This document shows positions 51,736 to 59,907 of a stretch of DNA of 64,000 nucleotides, in pieces (positions within the stretch are counted from its first letter, which is position 1; every line of letters starts with the position of its first letter). The stretch lies in assembly GCA_018902795.1 (NCBI GenBank), contig JAHIQD010000019.1, forward strand, positions 248,001 through 312,000. Direction: 5' to 3'. Source of the stretch: Bacteroidota bacterium (GTDB taxonomy: Bacteria; Bacteroidota; Bacteroidia; Flavobacteriales; Weeksellaceae). The position numbers were made by a program, and so were the translations under genes. The notes under the pieces are model-generated. The model did not search any database. It saw nothing but the letters and a program-made list of their open reading frames with translations, and was not told where the DNA came from.

Positions 51736-53184
51736 TTACACTGAAACTCCGGTTACCGTTTTCCCTAAAAGCGTTCCCTGCGTGTTCCCGTGAACAAAAA
51801 CAGACACAATGTCGCCTAATTTCTGCCCTTCCAGTTTATCGAAAACGCAGACAGCGTTTTGGGAATTTCTTCCCTTCCATTGATTTTCGTTCTTTCTTGA
51901 AGTACCTTCAATAAGAATTTCGTGAGTTCTTCCAACATAACCCTGCATTCTTTTTCGGGAAAGTTCGCCTTGAAGCGCAATTACTTCGGCTAATCTTCTT
52001 TGTTTTACATCAGCGGGAATATCGTCTTCCATTTTTTTGTGAGCCGGCGTTCCGGGTCTTTCAGAATAAGCGAACATATAACCGTAATCGTATTCCACTT
52101 CCCGCATTAAAGAAAGGGTAAGCTGGTGATCTTCTTCGGTTTCGCCACAAAATCCGATAATCATATCCTGTGAAAAAGAAATATCGGGAACGATTTCTTT
52201 TCCTTTTTTAATTAAATCCAAATATTCCTGACGCGTGTGCTGACGGTTCATCTTTTCCAGAATTCTGTCGCTTCCGCTTTGGACGGGCAGATGAACGTAA
52301 TTGCAGATATTGTCGTGTTTTGCAATCATCCGGAAAACCTCTTCATTCATCTCATGAGGATTGGAGGTTGAAAAACGGATCCGCATTTCCGGAACTGCAA
52401 CAGCAACCATATCAAGAAGTTGCGCGAAGGTTATTGCAGTAAGTTTCTGCATTTCGGTAGCATTCTTGAAATCTTTTTTCGGTCCGCCGCCGTACCAAAG
52501 ATAGGAGTCAACATTCTGACCGAGAAGCGTAATTTCTTTGTAACCGCTGTTCCACAAATTCTGACATTCCTCAATGATTGAATGAGGATCACGGCTTCTT
52601 TCGCGCCCGCGGGTGAACGGAACGACACAAAAAGTACACATATTATCACACCCACGGGTAATGGTAACGAAAGCGGTAACCCCATTTCCGCCCAAACGCA
52701 CAGGATTGATATCTGCATACGTTTCTTCTTTGGATAGAATCACATTAATGGCATCTCTACCACCGTCGGTTTCTTTCAATAAATTTGGTAAATCTCTGTA
52801 AGCATCAGGGCCCACAACGAGATCAACCAATTGCTCCTCATCTAAAAATTTGGTTTTCAGACGTTCAGCCATACAGCCAAGGACGCCAACGGTAAGATTG
52901 GGTTTCTCTTTTTTTAAGTTTTTAAACTGAGACAGACGCATTCTCACGGTCTGTTCAGCTTTTTCACGGATGGAACAGGTATTCAGAAGAATTAAATCTG
53001 CTTCTTCTGCTTTTAAAGTCGTGTTATAACCCTGCTCATTTAAAATCGAAGCGACGATTTCAGAATCTGAAAAATTCATCTGGCAACCGTAACTTTCAAG
53101 AAACAGTTTTTTAGAATTAGTGGATTTTTCTGCGATGGCGAAAGCTTCACCCTGTTTAGTTTCGTCTATATATTTTTCCTGCAC
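51736..53184 (-). CDS. miaB: tRNA-2-methylthio-N6-isopentenyladenosine synthase MiaB
   Basis: 482 residues. Radical-SAM methylthiotransferase modifying A37 of tRNAs. N-terminal cluster cysteines in ESYGCQMNFSDSE, NTCSIREKAE and GCMAERL; radical-SAM CxxxCxxC in RGCDNMCTFCVVP; C-terminal TRAM domain (YVGRTHEILIEG onward). First gene of the miaB/activator/lptE/acidic-protein run. Confidence 0.96.
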   Translation of the reverse strand: MQEKYIDETKQGEAFAIAEKSTNSKKLFLESYGCQMNFSDSEIVASILNEQGYNTTLKAEEADLILLNTCSIREKAEQTVRMRLSQFKNLKKEKPNLTVGVLGCMAERLKTKFLDEEQLVDLVVGPDAYRDLPNLLKETDGGRDAINVILSKEETYADINPVRLGGNGVTAFVTITRGCDNMCTFCVVPFTRGRERSRDPHSIIEECQNLWNSGYKEITLLGQNVDSYLWYGGGPKKDFKNATEMQKLTAITFAQLLDMVAVAVPEMRIRFSTSNPHEMNEEVFRMIAKHDNICNYVHLPVQSGSDRILEKMNRQHTRQEYLDLIKKGKEIVPDISFSQDMIIGFCGETEEDHQLTLSLMREVEYDYGYMFAYSERPGTPAHKKMEDDIPADVKQRRLAEVIALQGELSRKRMQGYVGRTHEILIEGTSRKNENQWKGRNSQNAVCVFDKLEGQKLGDIVSVFVHGNTQGTLLGKTVTGVSV

Positions 53185-53243
53185 TTTGTAAGATTTTGGA
53201 CCGCCCGTATAGGTGTAAAAACGATACGTAACGTATTAAAATG

Positions 53244-53251
53244 CAAAGATA
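53244..53251 (-). promoter_or_regulatory. -7 promoter element of miaB
   Basis: TATCTTTG on the minus strand, 59 bases before the ATG. Confidence 0.35.
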
Positions 53252-53280
53252 GGAATTTTGTGACAGAATGGCAGGAGTTT

Positions 53281-54000
53281 TTAATCCATTGCGAAAGCCA
53301 GAGGCAATTTAAAACGTGATCTCACCGGAATGCCGTGGATGCTCCCTGGAGTCCATTTATTTCTTATTTTTGAAATACTGGTGATTACCATATCATCGAA
53401 TGGTTTAAAGCCCGTTGTTTCTACAAGTTTTATATTGCTCATCTTTCCGTCGGCTTCAATTATAAAAGTAACCAACAGCTTAAATTTTCCGTCAAATTTG
53501 AACCGGGTCAAATCGATACTTTGAAATACTTTTTGCCGGAACTTATTAATTCCACCCTCATACTCCGGCAATATCATATCGTTTACCGGATCGTAATTTT
53601 CATTTAAATCCTGAAAGAGTTCATGAGGTATAATCCAGAAACCTGTTACAGCCGGCACTTTTTTTCCATCAATAACAGCCGGGTTCCAGCCGGTTAGATA
53701 TTTGGCAACTTCTTTGGAAAGCTCTAAAGCACATTTATTCTGTTCTGAACTTACGGGATCTTCATCTTTCACATACTTTATGGTCTTGTCAGGATATATC
53801 AAAACTCTGAAATTGAAACTTTCGTTTTTATCGCTGCAAGGTTGGAGTTTTTTTTCGACAATTACCTTTCGGAAATCCTTATAGAACTGGATGTTTCCGC
53901 CGGTATAGTCGGTTTGATCTTCCGGGTAAGCATAAATTTCCTGAGAAAAGTATGAGTTAAAGGCAAAAAAAGTAAAAAGTAAAAATAATTGATATTTCAT
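53281..54000 (-). CDS. Secreted protein with TonB_C-like domains
   Basis: 239 residues, signal peptide cleaved near FNSYFSQE. The C-terminal 110 residues hold a TonB C-terminal-type fold: the pattern RNKWTPGSIHGIPVRSRFKL is the usual TonB_C W-x-P-x4-G-x-PV end. An N-terminal segment ending LTGWNPAVIDGKKVPAV looks like a second, degenerate copy. There is no TonB transmembrane helix or proline linker, so it cannot work as a normal energy transducer. Two related genes follow upstream. Confidence 0.72.
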   Translation of the reverse strand: MKYQLFLLFTFFAFNSYFSQEIYAYPEDQTDYTGGNIQFYKDFRKVIVEKKLQPCSDKNESFNFRVLIYPDKTIKYVKDEDPVSSEQNKCALELSKEVAKYLTGWNPAVIDGKKVPAVTGFWIIPHELFQDLNENYDPVNDMILPEYEGGINKFRQKVFQSIDLTRFKFDGKFKLLVTFIIEADGKMSNIKLVETTGFKPFDDMVITSISKIRNKWTPGSIHGIPVRSRFKLPLAFAMD

Positions 54001-54071
54001 GAACTAATATTTTGGATCTATAATGGCGGCTAAATCAACTTCTACTTTGCAGTTGCCCGCAAAGTTTTTGT

Positions 54072-54554
54072 TCACATGTCAAAGCTTTCCGTCCTGAAGT
54101 TTACTTTCTGTCTTAATTTTGAATCCACCGGAATTCCGTTACAGCTTCCCGGAATCCATCTAGGATTCATTCTTCTTAAAGCCATCTCCAAATCGCGGTA
54201 AAGCAAATTACTGTTAGGTACTTCAGGTTTAAGTTGAAAACTTTGCAACTTACCTGATTTATTAATATAAATCTGCAGTTCAAAAGTGCCGTTTACAGAA
54301 TAAACTCCGGCGTCCAGATAAGTTTGCATATTTTTGAAAAGTATCTGCTTAAAAGCATTTTCGCCACCCGGAAACTGTGCATATAGTGCGTTTTCGCATT
54401 TCAGGCGGTAAAACTCCATCGGATTGTTTAGATCGTACGTGATGTTCTGTTTGCCCAATTCTTTTGTGTTTTCGGTAATATCATTGTCTTCCACTAAATT
54501 TTGTGCACTGGTAAAAGTCAAAGAAAACACCAAGAAGATCATTAGCTTTTTCAT
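54072..54554 (-). CDS. Secreted single TonB_C-like domain protein
   Basis: 160 residues from the ATG at 54554, with a signal peptide (cleavage near FTSAQN). One TonB_C-like domain with FPGGENAFKQILFKN, then NPRWIPGSCNGIPVDSKLRQ. Related to the genes on either side; not a true TonB since it lacks the anchor. Function unknown. Confidence 0.7.
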   Translation of the reverse strand: MKKLMIFLVFSLTFTSAQNLVEDNDITENTKELGKQNITYDLNNPMEFYRLKCENALYAQFPGGENAFKQILFKNMQTYLDAGVYSVNGTFELQIYINKSGKLQSFQLKPEVPNSNLLYRDLEMALRRMNPRWIPGSCNGIPVDSKLRQKVNFRTESFDM

Positions 54555-54618
54555 TGTATAAATTTTGATTAAAGTTACCATTTTTCTGAGGCAACTTAAA
54601 ATTTATAGGCTGTTTTTT

Positions 54619-55032
54619 TTAATCTCCATGGTCGAAATGATCGCTGATAAAATTTATTTTAAGGACATATTTAGATTCTACAGGTTTATTATCTCTCATT
54701 GCAGGTTTCCATTTGGTTTTCACTCTTTTCATCGCAAACAGCATGTCATCAATAAACATTTCGCTGTTTTGAACTTTGGGATAAACCTGTAGGTTTTTTA
54801 TCTTTCCATTCACATCTATGTCAAACATAAAATGGAACACACCATTTACCGCATATTTTTGCAGATCAATATATGCATGAATCATTTTAAAGAGTTCTTC
54901 ACGGTAAGCCTTATCACCACCCGGGAATTTCGCTTTCTCGGTAATGGTAAGATGATGAGGATTTTGGTCTTCAGTTGTTTGAGCAAAAGCGATTAGGGGA
55001 AATAGAAGGAGAACAAAAAGAAATTTTTTCAT
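54619..55032 (-). CDS. Secreted single TonB_C-like domain protein
   Basis: 137 residues from the ATG at 55032, signal peptide cleaved near LIAFAQT. One TonB_C-like domain (KFPGGDKAYREELFKM, then KTKWKPAMRDNKPVESKYVLK). The longer frame to 55119 would start inside lysA, so I reject it. Third of a tandem family with 53281 and 54072. Confidence 0.7.
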   Translation of the reverse strand: MKKFLFVLLLFPLIAFAQTTEDQNPHHLTITEKAKFPGGDKAYREELFKMIHAYIDLQKYAVNGVFHFMFDIDVNGKIKNLQVYPKVQNSEMFIDDMLFAMKRVKTKWKPAMRDNKPVESKYVLKINFISDHFDHGD

Positions 55033-55105
55033 CAGATTAGTTTTCATTAAAAATAGAAAAACTTTGCAATTGCTTACAAAGTTTTTCAAAATGATTAAAA
55101 ATAAT

Positions 55106-56305
55106 TTACAAAACCTCAATCTGGTTTTTCAGCAAGTCTTCAAATTCGTCGCGTTTTCTGATCAAATGTGCTTTTCCGTCGAGGAACAGTACTTCCGCGG
55201 GTTTCAGCCTTGAGTTAAAGTTGGAACTCATTTCGAAACCATAAGCGCCGGCATTTCTGAACACCAGGATGTCGCCTTCGCGGACTTCATTCAGCTTTCT
55301 GTCCCACGCGAAAGTGTCGGTTTCACAGATGTTTCCGACAACAGTGTAAATTCTCTCTGCACCTTTAGGGTTGGAAAGATTTTCGATGATATGATACGAA
55401 TCGTAAAACATCGGACGGATCAGATGGTTGAAACCGGAGTTGATTCCCGCGAAAACCGTTGCTGTCGTCTGTTTGATAACATTTGTTTTTACTACAAAAT
55501 GACCGCTTTTGCTTACCAGATATTTTCCGGGTTCGAACCAAAGTTCAAATTTTTTACCTGATTCCTGTGAAAAATCGCTGACTGCTTTTTCCACTTTTTT
55601 ACCGAGCGCTTTAACGTCTGTTTCCATGTCGCCTTCCTGATAAGGAACTTTAAAGCCGCTTCCCATATCCAAATATTTCAGGTTCGGAAAATGTTCGGCA
55701 AGACTGAACATAATTTCCAGGCCTTCCAGAAAAACGTTTGGATCTTTAATTTCGCTTCCGGTGTGCATGTGAAGTCCTTCTACATTGATGTTGGTAGTTT
55801 TCATCACGCGCTCAATATGACGGAGCTGATGAATGGAAATCCCAAATTTTGAATCGATGTGTCCGGTCGAAATTTTGTAGTTTCCTCCCGCGAAAATGTG
55901 AGGATTAATTCTCACAAAAATGGGATAAGAATCACCATATTTGTTTCCGAACTGTTCCAAAATCGACATATTATCAATATTGATATGGACTTTGAAAGAC
56001 ATGGCTTCTTCGATTTCGGCCAAATCAACACAGTTTGGGGTGAAGAGGATTTTTGTAGGTTCAAAACCGGCTTTCAGTCCAAGCTTTACTTCATTTATCG
56101 AAACGCAGTCCAGATTGCCGCCCAGACTTTTCACGTATTTTAGGATATTAATGTTTGAGAGTGCTTTACAGGCATAGAAAAATCTCGTGCTCTTATGAAA
56201 AGACGAAGTGAGTTTTTCGTATTGAATTTTAATGGATTCGGCGTCGTACACATATGTCGGCGTGCCATATTGTTCAGCAATTTTTAATAGATCTTTGTTG
56301 GTCAT
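55106..56305 (-). CDS. lysA: Diaminopimelate decarboxylase
   Basis: 399 residues. Last step of lysine synthesis: meso-diaminopimelate to lysine, PLP-dependent. PLP lysine is Lys47 in FYACKALSN; the substrate-binding cysteine is in NICETDTFAW; HTGSEI and GSGFKVPY are the phosphate/PLP loops. Upstream, in the 216-base gap, lies a leader peptide and terminator that look like an attenuator (56331-56495). Downstream are the TonB_C genes. Confidence 0.95.
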   Translation of the reverse strand: MTNKDLLKIAEQYGTPTYVYDAESIKIQYEKLTSSFHKSTRFFYACKALSNINILKYVKSLGGNLDCVSINEVKLGLKAGFEPTKILFTPNCVDLAEIEEAMSFKVHINIDNMSILEQFGNKYGDSYPIFVRINPHIFAGGNYKISTGHIDSKFGISIHQLRHIERVMKTTNINVEGLHMHTGSEIKDPNVFLEGLEIMFSLAEHFPNLKYLDMGSGFKVPYQEGDMETDVKALGKKVEKAVSDFSQESGKKFELWFEPGKYLVSKSGHFVVKTNVIKQTTATVFAGINSGFNHLIRPMFYDSYHIIENLSNPKGAERIYTVVGNICETDTFAWDRKLNEVREGDILVFRNAGAYGFEMSSNFNSRLKPAEVLFLDGKAHLIRKRDEFEDLLKNQIEVL

Positions 56306-56330
56306 TTTATCATTTAATTTAAAATAAAAA

Positions 56331-56356
56331 AAAGCAAGCCCCGAAAGAGCCTGCTT
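56331..56356 (-). terminator. Attenuator-type terminator ahead of lysA
   Basis: Minus-strand stem AAGCAGGCTC (56356-56347) / GGGCTTGCTT (56341-56332), loop TTTCG, then an eight-T run. Two pairs are G-U and valid only on the minus strand. It ends about 20 bases before the lysA ATG. GCTCTT within the left arm can instead pair with AAGAGC at 56385-56380. Confidence 0.75.
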
Positions 56357-56383
56357 GATTATTTGGTTATCAATATTCAGCTC

Positions 56384-56461
56384 TTAACACACCATATTTC
56401 CCTTAGAGGAAATCTTTTTCCCCTTAGAAGTAACTTTCTTTATTGATGTAAAAGCGTTCAT
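56384..56461 (-). CDS. Lysine-rich 25-residue leader peptide of lysA
   Basis: ATG at 56461, TAA ending at 56384. The peptide is MNAFTSIKKVTSKGKKISSK followed by GNMVC: six lysines in 25 codons, clustered from residue 8 to 20. It begins 26 bases after a TAnnTTTG element and ends 27 bases before the terminator. The stop codon overlaps the AAGAGC segment able to disrupt the terminator. A ribosome halted at lysine codons would leave that segment free; one at the stop would cover it. Leader role is inference from this layout; a stand-alone basic peptide is the alternative. Confidence 0.6.
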   Translation of the reverse strand: MNAFTSIKKVTSKGKKISSKGNMVC

Positions 56462-56487
56462 ATTTATATAATTTCCGGAATTTTTTT

Positions 56488-56495
56488 CAAAAATA
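56488..56495 (-). promoter_or_regulatory. -7 promoter element of the lysA leader
   Basis: TATTTTTG on the minus strand, 26 bases before the leader ATG. No exact TTG at the usual distance. Confidence 0.4.
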
Positions 56496-56521
56496 ATTTT
56501 TTTTATTTAATTCTGCACTAT

Positions 56522-57748
56522 TTATTTTGAAGGTATTGGCGAAATTTCAAAATCTCCACGCAAAAGCGCCAGTTTCAGGTCGTTCTCCAAATCGCCTGCT
56601 GATGTTTCAATGTTGATTTTTAATGCTGAAATTTTCTTCAGGGTGTTGATCTGGGTATGAAGTTCGTAAAATCCATAACTTTTCAGATGTCCTTTTTCAA
56701 AAATCAGGAAAGATTTTTCACCTAATGTCCGGCCTGCAGAAAGCCACATTTCCGTTCGGTTTTTCAGACTGATTGCTTTTGTTAATTCGTCCGGGTCAGC
56801 AAACTGGCTTTGGCTTTTGATGAAACTTACCGCTTTAAGGCCCTGGGTGAAAGATTTGAATTTCAACAAAGGCTTAGCTTCTTTCTGACTGGAAATTTTC
56901 TCCACGAAATATTTCCCGTTTTTATGATAAAGCCCGAACTGAAGCGTTTCGCGTTTTCGCAAACCTTTACTTTTCATCATCAGTTTTGCAAGAATATCAT
57001 TTCCGGTTAAATCATAATGAATCTGTTCCACGTCTTCCTGAATCTGTTTCCAGCGTTTTGATTTAGAATTGAAAATGACTTTGGAAAACTTGCTTAAATC
57101 ATCAACGAAATCGTAGAATATAATTTTTCCTTCCGCATTCTGCAGGTAGATAATTCCTCTTTCGAAGGGTAAATCCTGGGTTAAGTTTCTTACTTTGTTG
57201 AGGTAAGTTTTAGCATTGAATTCTTCATGGTGCTGCTGAATGATCTCGGAGTCTTTGTCCTTAATCATTAAAAGTTTAAAAAGGTCTAAAGTCGCCCGTG
57301 CATCTCCAGAAGCGCGGTGCTGGTCGAGTAAAGGTATTCCCAGCGATTTTACGAGTTTTCCTAAAGAATAACTTTCAGCCTCGGGAATAAGTTTTTTCGC
57401 TAACGGAATGGTGTCTAAGGTGTTGATTTTGAATTCGTAACCAAGGCGTTTGAACTCCTGGCGAAGCATCCGGTAATCAAAATCAATATTGTGACCGACT
57501 AGCGTGGTGTTTTCAGTAATTTCGACCACTCTTTTGGCGATTTCATGGAATTTAGGGGCTGTTTTCACCATTTTTGGTGAAATTTTAGTCAGTTTCTGGA
57601 CAAATGGGGTGATGTCGCTTTCGGGATTTACCAAAGAAATAAATTGGTCAACAATTTCGTGACCATCATATTTATAAACGGCAATTTCAATGATGCTTTC
57701 TTTCCTGAAACCTGCTCCGTTACTTTCTATATCAATTACTGAATACAT
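56522..57748 (-). CDS. DEDDh exonuclease fused to a degenerate GIY-YIG-like domain
   Basis: 408 residues. The N-terminal 165 residues are a DnaQ/epsilon-type 3'-5' exonuclease with Asp6/Glu8 (VIDIES), Asp89 (GHNIDFD), His144 and Asp149 (HRASGDA). The part from about residue 190 follows the UvrC N-terminal (GIY-YIG) pattern, LPFERGIIYLQNAEGKIIF, but has FYDF in place of the YVGK-like catalytic stretch, so that domain looks inactive. Such exonuclease/UvrC-like fusions are common in this phylum; here only the first half should be a nuclease. Confidence 0.8.
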   Translation of the reverse strand: MYSVIDIESNGAGFRKESIIEIAVYKYDGHEIVDQFISLVNPESDITPFVQKLTKISPKMVKTAPKFHEIAKRVVEITENTTLVGHNIDFDYRMLRQEFKRLGYEFKINTLDTIPLAKKLIPEAESYSLGKLVKSLGIPLLDQHRASGDARATLDLFKLLMIKDKDSEIIQQHHEEFNAKTYLNKVRNLTQDLPFERGIIYLQNAEGKIIFYDFVDDLSKFSKVIFNSKSKRWKQIQEDVEQIHYDLTGNDILAKLMMKSKGLRKRETLQFGLYHKNGKYFVEKISSQKEAKPLLKFKSFTQGLKAVSFIKSQSQFADPDELTKAISLKNRTEMWLSAGRTLGEKSFLIFEKGHLKSYGFYELHTQINTLKKISALKINIETSAGDLENDLKLALLRGDFEISPIPSK

Positions 57749-57802
57749 TGTTTTTTACTACTTTTGGCATTGATAATTGTGCATTGCCAAAATCGCCGCA
57801 AT

Positions 57803-59329
57803 TTACCTTCTTCTTCCGCCCAAACCAAACATTCCCAATACAAATTTTGCGCCTTCTCTCGCCAAGGTCGTTGTAAAGGTTCTTCCAGCCCTTGATTTCA
57901 TTACAGATTCAAAAACTCCCGGTTCTTCTTTTACAGGGCGCGTTGGTTGAGTAGGAGGTGCATTCTGTACAGCCTGTTCCATTCTGCTGGTCAACATTTC
58001 GTAAGCGGAATCTTTATTCACGGTCTGCTCATATTTTGCCACCAACGCTGAACGTGATGTTAAATCTGAAACTTCAGCATCGTTCAGGATATCCATTCTT
58101 GATTCCGGGGAAATCAGATAAGTATGAACCAGCGGTGTCGGAATTCCTTTTTCATCCAGTGCAGTGATGAACGCTTCACCAATCCCAAGATTCTGGATGA
58201 GTTCGTCTGCCTTATAATATTCTGTAATGGGATAGTTTTCAACAGCTTTTGAAATTTCTTTTCTGTCTTTTGCTGTAAATCCGCGGAGTGCATGCTGAAT
58301 TTTTAATCCAAGCTGCGATAAAACGTTTTCCGGAACATCACCGGGAATTTGCGTGATAAAATAAATCCCAACCCCTTTGGACCGGATCAGTTTCACCATT
58401 GTTTCTATCTGATTAAGCAGTGCTTTGGAGGCTTCATTAAAAATTAAATGCGCCTCATCGATAAACAGTACCAGTTTTGGTTTTCCGGAATCTCCTTCTT
58501 CAGGAAAGTTCATGTAAATTTCTGCAAACAATGAAAGCATGAATGTTGAAAATAATTGAGGTTGATTTTGGATATTGCCAACTCTTAGGATGTTTACCAC
58601 TCCTTTTCCGTCTCTTTGTTGCAGCAAATCTTCAACATCAAAGCTTGGTTCCCCAAAAAACTGCGCAGCTCCCTGTTGCTCTAATGCTACGATAGAACGG
58701 AGAATGGTGCCCAAGGAAGCGGGTGCAATAGATCCGTAATTATTGGCTAAATCAGCTTTCCCTTGAGGATTATCTGTAACGTATTGCAGTACTTTTTTTA
58801 AATCATCCAAATCGATCAATGGCAAACCTTTGTCATCACAATATTTGAAGACAATCGAAATGATACTTTGTTGAGTGTCATTAAGTTCCAGAATTTTTGA
58901 TAATAAAACAGGTCCGAATTCGGTAACGGTTGCTCTTAATTTCACTCCTTTTTCTCCTGAAATTGTCATCAATTCTACAGGAAAAGCCTGAGGCTGATAA
59001 GGCAATTGAGTTTTGGCATAGCGTTCAGAAATGATTGAATTTTCTGCACCCGGTTCTGCAATTCCGGAGAAATCTCCTTTAATATCCAAAACCAAAGAAG
59101 GAATTCCCAGGTGTGAAAGCTGTTCTGCAAAAACCTGCAGCGTTTTGGTTTTTCCGGTTCCTGTTGCGCCGGCAATTAAACCGTGTCTGTTAATGGTTTT
59201 CAGCGGGATTTTCACATCAACTTCCGTTACCACCTCGCCGTCGAGCATTCCTTTTCCTAAAGTGATATACTCTCCTTTTGCTGAATATCTTGAGTAAAGT
59301 TCCTGAATAAATTTCGCTTTATCTGCCAT
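57803..59329 (-). CDS. HerA-like ATPase (DUF853 family)
   Basis: 508 residues. FtsK/HerA-type P-loop ATPase. Walker A GATGTGKTKTL, Walker B LVLFIDEAHLIF, and an ITQIPGDVPENVLSQLG segment. The C-terminus ends with a glycine-rich hydrophobic/basic tail (KFVLGMFGLGGRRR). This bacterial DUF853 form (E. coli YjgR) has no firm function; it occurs outside NurA contexts, and no NurA is here. Confidence 0.88.
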   Translation of the reverse strand: MADKAKFIQELYSRYSAKGEYITLGKGMLDGEVVTEVDVKIPLKTINRHGLIAGATGTGKTKTLQVFAEQLSHLGIPSLVLDIKGDFSGIAEPGAENSIISERYAKTQLPYQPQAFPVELMTISGEKGVKLRATVTEFGPVLLSKILELNDTQQSIISIVFKYCDDKGLPLIDLDDLKKVLQYVTDNPQGKADLANNYGSIAPASLGTILRSIVALEQQGAAQFFGEPSFDVEDLLQQRDGKGVVNILRVGNIQNQPQLFSTFMLSLFAEIYMNFPEEGDSGKPKLVLFIDEAHLIFNEASKALLNQIETMVKLIRSKGVGIYFITQIPGDVPENVLSQLGLKIQHALRGFTAKDRKEISKAVENYPITEYYKADELIQNLGIGEAFITALDEKGIPTPLVHTYLISPESRMDILNDAEVSDLTSRSALVAKYEQTVNKDSAYEMLTSRMEQAVQNAPPTQPTRPVKEEPGVFESVMKSRAGRTFTTTLAREGAKFVLGMFGLGGRRR

Positions 59330-59428
59330 TTGTTAAGTGTGTTTGAAACTATAAAGATAGAAAATATTGAGAATTATATATATTTTTTATTTAAAAATAA
59401 ATATGCAAACAATGATGAAAGTCATTTT

Positions 59429-59452
59429 AATTAAGATTAAAAAGTCTTAATT
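59429..59452. promoter_or_regulatory. Inverted repeat ahead of the second receptor operon
   Basis: 8-bp arms AATTAAGA (59429-59436) / TCTTAATT (59445-59452) with an 8-base spacer, 13 bases before the ATG at 59465. Possible repressor site. Confidence 0.35.
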
Positions 59453-59464
59453 TTAAACCCGCAA

Positions 59465-59827
59465 ATGAAACGCTTTTTTACGTACATATTGTCTATTATT
59501 ATTTTCACTGTGAGTTTTCAGAATTCTTTGCTGATGATTGATTATCAAATCAACAGAGATTTTTACGAAATTCACTGTATCAATAAATCGAAACCTGAGA
59601 TGAACTGTCACGGAAAATGTCAGATGAAAAAGGAATCCGATAAAACAACAAGTCTTGTCAATTTGGTAAAATATTCATTTGAATTTAATATTTTACCGGC
59701 AAAACCGGCAGAATTTAATCTGAACACGAATGTAATCTGTGATTTTCAGAAAACGGATTTTATATATTTTACTCAAATTATTCCCTTAGGTTTCTACACG
59801 ATAGATCCTCATCCGCCTCAAATTTGA
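59465..59827 (+). CDS. Small secreted protein paired with a TonB receptor
   Basis: 120 residues. A signal or anchor helix at 5-25 is followed by CINKSKPEMNCHGKCQMKKE (about residues 39-58). The Cys-His-Gly-Lys-Cys core recurs in small Bacteroidetes proteins next to TonB receptors. The C-terminus is PHPPQI, comparable with WQPPKLG in the 20939 protein. It starts 80 bases before a copper-type receptor. Not assigned a function; binding of copper or reducing work in the periplasm are guesses. Confidence 0.65.
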   Translation: MKRFFTYILSIIIFTVSFQNSLLMIDYQINRDFYEIHCINKSKPEMNCHGKCQMKKESDKTTSLVNLVKYSFEFNILPAKPAEFNLNTNVICDFQKTDFIYFTQIIPLGFYTIDPHPPQI

Positions 59828-59907
59828 TTTCAGCTTTCCTCAAAATTACTTTGTCTTTTCTAAAGATAAAGCAGTAATTCGTTATCAAAAAATCAAATTT
59901 AAAACGC

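Noticed and set aside
56306..56521. Lysine riboswitch before lysA
   Set aside because: The leader is short and lacks the conserved L-box helices; the structure seen is a single terminator with one competing segment.
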